Source of the DNA: Flavobacteriales bacterium
GTDB lineage: Bacteria > Bacteroidota > Bacteroidia > Flavobacteriales > Flavobacteriaceae
NCBI GenBank assembly: GCA_027003085.1
Contig: JALWYR010000062.1
Coordinates: 1-7,243, forward strand
Direction of reading: 5' to 3'
DNA length: 7,243 nt
In this document: in pieces, positions 6,030 to 7,243 of the stretch
Layout: every line of letters begins with the position of its first letter
How positions within the stretch are numbered: position 1 is the first letter of the stretch
The notes under the pieces: model-generated
Seen by the model: only the letters and a program-made list of their open reading frames with translations
What the model was told of the DNA's origin: nothing
Databases searched by the model: none
Program-made: the position numbers and the translations under genes

Positions 6030-6509
6030 ATGAAAAAAATTACCGGATTTTTGCTCATTCTGTTTGCTTTCCAATTTGGATTTGCCAAAAAAGCTTCGCT
6101 TTTTTCGTATGATCGCTCCAAATTGGAAGCTACCATGCTAACGGTTAATGTGGTTGACCGATTCCTGGAAAACCATCCGATGGATTTAGACGAATTATTG
6201 ACCGACAACGGTGTGTTAAAATCCCTGGCAGCCGAAGCGCAAATGCCCGTTCCCGCCCTTTCGGACACCTTGAAAAGTTGGGCCTTTTGGGGGAACTTCG
6301 CCTTTACGGCCGGTGGAACTATTCTACTTGGAATTCTTGGTGTAGGTTGCGGACTGGTTGGTATTTTGGTGGTATATCTAATTACCAATGACCGAGATCA
6401 AACCCTCAATTCACTTTACGGATGTATCGGCGGAGGAATTGTCGGGGCAGGTTGCTTAATTGTCCTGTATGGCGCATTGTATGGTAGTTCGGCTGCGGCG
6501 ACGTATTAA
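6030..6509 (+). CDS. Small exported or membrane protein, unknown function
   Basis: I do not recognise this 159-residue protein by function. Residues 1-19 look like a Sec signal peptide: KK near the start, the hydrophobic core GFLLILFAFQFGF, and a likely cleavage after GFA19; there is no lipobox cysteine. Residues 20-82 are soluble and partly acidic (FSYDRSKLEATML, DRFLENHPMDLDELL), probably helical. Two glycine-rich hydrophobic stretches follow: about 84-118 (AGGTILLGILGVGCGLVGILVV), long enough for one long or two short membrane helices, and about 130-152 (GCIGGGIVGAGCLIVLYG), separated by a polar TNDRDQTLNSL loop. Cysteines are at 107, 132 and 142. The layout recalls short signal-peptide proteins with a helical segment and glycine-rich membrane tail that I believe are common in Bacteroidota, but that link is from memory. 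The start is the ATG at 6030 after an A-rich stretch. It stands alone between divergent rimP and a convergent pseudouridine synthase gene. Confidence 0.85.
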   Translation: MKKITGFLLILFAFQFGFAKKASLFSYDRSKLEATMLTVNVVDRFLENHPMDLDELLTDNGVLKSLAAEAQMPVPALSDTLKSWAFWGNFAFTAGGTILLGILGVGCGLVGILVVYLITNDRDQTLNSLYGCIGGGIVGAGCLIVLYGALYGSSAAATY

Positions 6510-6572
6510 TAAAAAATCAACGAAAAAGTCCATATATTTTTCGTAGGGAGAACCATCATTTTTTTGATGCGG

Positions 6573-6606
6573 AAAGGTTCGGCGGTTTCATTGTCGAACC
6601 TTTTTT
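6573..6606 (+). terminator. Intrinsic terminator between convergent genes
   Basis: AAAGGTTCG (6573-6581) pairs perfectly with CGAACCTTT (6595-6603) to form a 9-bp stem with a 13-base loop, running into TTTTTT (6601-6606). It lies 64 bases after the stop codon of the 6030-6509 gene. The convergent gene ends at 6609, so the stem also lies just behind its stop codon. The minus strand has only a short T-run after the stem, so termination in that direction would be weaker. Confidence 0.8.
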
Positions 6607-6608
6607 GA

Positions 6609-7243
6609 TTATGTTTCCTTCCGCCCTGCAATGTAACGCCGCCAGCGTTCGATGACCTGTTGCATGTCCTCAGGAAGTTCGGAGTCGAATCGCATAAATT
6701 CACCTGTGGCCGGATGGCGGAATCCCAATGTTTTGGCATGCAAGGCCTGGCGGGGCAGAATCTTGAAGGAATTTTCCACAAATTGGCGGTATTTGCCGCT
6801 TGCCAAGCCCTTGACAATGCGGTTTCCGCCATACACCGGGTCGCCGAACAAGGGATGACCGCTATGGGCAAAATGAACGCGTATTTGATGTGAGCGTCCT
6901 GTTTCGAGCTTTACTTCCACCAGGGTAACGTAGCCGAAACGCTCCAAAACACGGTAGTGGGTAACCGAGGGCTTGCCCTGGCTGCCGTCGGGGAAAACGT
7001 GCATTTTGATACGCTCCTTGGGGTGCCGGCCTATGTGGCCCGTTATGGTTCCGGAGTCGTCCGGGAGTTCGCCCCACACCAGGGCGATGTAGCGCCGTTC
7101 GGTGGATTTTTCGGCAAATTGTTTGGCCAATTTATACATGGCCTGTTCGTTTTTGGCCACCACAAGCAGTCCGGTAGTGTCTTTGTCGATCCGGTGAACC
7201 AGGCCCGGACGTTCGTCGCCGCTACCGGCGGGCAATTGCTCCA
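6609..7243 (-). CDS. rluD: RluA/RluD-family 23S rRNA pseudouridine synthase, 5' part missing
   Basis: Enzymes of this family isomerise uridine to pseudouridine in 23S rRNA (RluD: helix 69) or in other RNAs. The window holds the last 210 codons; the gene runs off the right edge. The catalytic motif HRIDKDTTGLLVVAK is near the start of the visible part, with the nucleophilic Asp in RIDKD. Further family motifs are RRYIALVWG, ITGHIGRHPKERIKM, KPSVTHYRVLERF, LETGRSHQIRVHFAHSGHPLFGDPVYGG and RQALHAKTLGFRHP. An in-frame TTG at 7233-7235 is not the real start: coding continues upstream (EQL before PAGSG), and family members carry an S4 and early catalytic region first. The missing part is probably about 130-150 residues. 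RluD-type is favoured by the HPKERIKM and THYRVLERF segments, but the exact target cannot be fixed from this part. It converges on the 6030 gene, with a shared stem-loop between them. Confidence 0.9.
   Translation of the reverse strand, partial: EQLPAGSGDERPGLVHRIDKDTTGLLVVAKNEQAMYKLAKQFAEKSTERRYIALVWGELPDDSGTITGHIGRHPKERIKMHVFPDGSQGKPSVTHYRVLERFGYVTLVEVKLETGRSHQIRVHFAHSGHPLFGDPVYGGNRIVKGLASGKYRQFVENSFKILPRQALHAKTLGFRHPATGEFMRFDSELPEDMQQVIERWRRYIAGRKET

Noticed and set aside
5951..6388. Open frame of 145 codons on the minus strand opposite the 6030 gene
   Set aside because: The plus-strand frame has a signal peptide, membrane segments, an A-rich start region and a following terminator. The minus-strand translation shows no such organisation.
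7233..7235. TTG as the start of the pseudouridine synthase gene
   Set aside because: The frame stays open to the window edge, and the family has a sizeable N-terminal part before the HRIDKDTTG motif. The gene is cut by the window.

Overview
The window is a piece of a Bacteroidota chromosome. The evidence is the style of the IF2, NusA and RimP proteins, A-rich start regions without clear Shine-Dalgarno sequences, and a sequence reading TATATTTGC on the minus strand upstream of rimP, which fits the Bacteroidota sigma-ABfr -7 consensus TAnnTTTG. I cannot assign a family or genus from sequence alone.

Layout. Positions 29-5724 (minus strand) hold a tight four-gene unit in the order rimP, nusA, infB, wecB, with gaps of 14, 69 and 9 bases. 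The first three form the classic rimP-nusA-infB translation/transcription cluster: a 30S maturation factor, a transcription elongation/termination factor and initiation factor IF2. The fourth is a non-hydrolysing UDP-GlcNAc 2-epimerase for envelope polysaccharide precursors, placed directly behind infB. Positions 5725-6029 are an AT-rich divergent promoter region with the rimP promoter, a strong GAAA-loop hairpin in the rimP leader, and several AT-rich inverted repeats. Positions 6030-6509 (plus strand) encode a small secreted or membrane-inserted glycine-rich protein of unknown function. A stem-loop with a T-tract (6573-6606) separates it from a convergent RluA/RluD-family pseudouridine synthase (6609 to the right edge, 5' part missing).

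How the genes work together. RimP, NusA, IF2 and the RluD-like enzyme all act in ribosome assembly, transcription or translation. The epimerase feeds surface glycan synthesis and would be co-expressed through its position behind infB. A possible second promoter just upstream of infB could let infB-wecB be expressed apart from rimP-nusA.

Most of the window is ordinary housekeeping DNA and I do not see a clear undescribed system. The items best worth a second look are the rimP leader (hairpin plus two tiny reading frames), the unidentified 159-residue protein with its palindrome-rich upstream region, the infB-wecB linkage, and the altered signature loop of RimP. No tRNA, rRNA, CRISPR array, transposon or integrase is visible.
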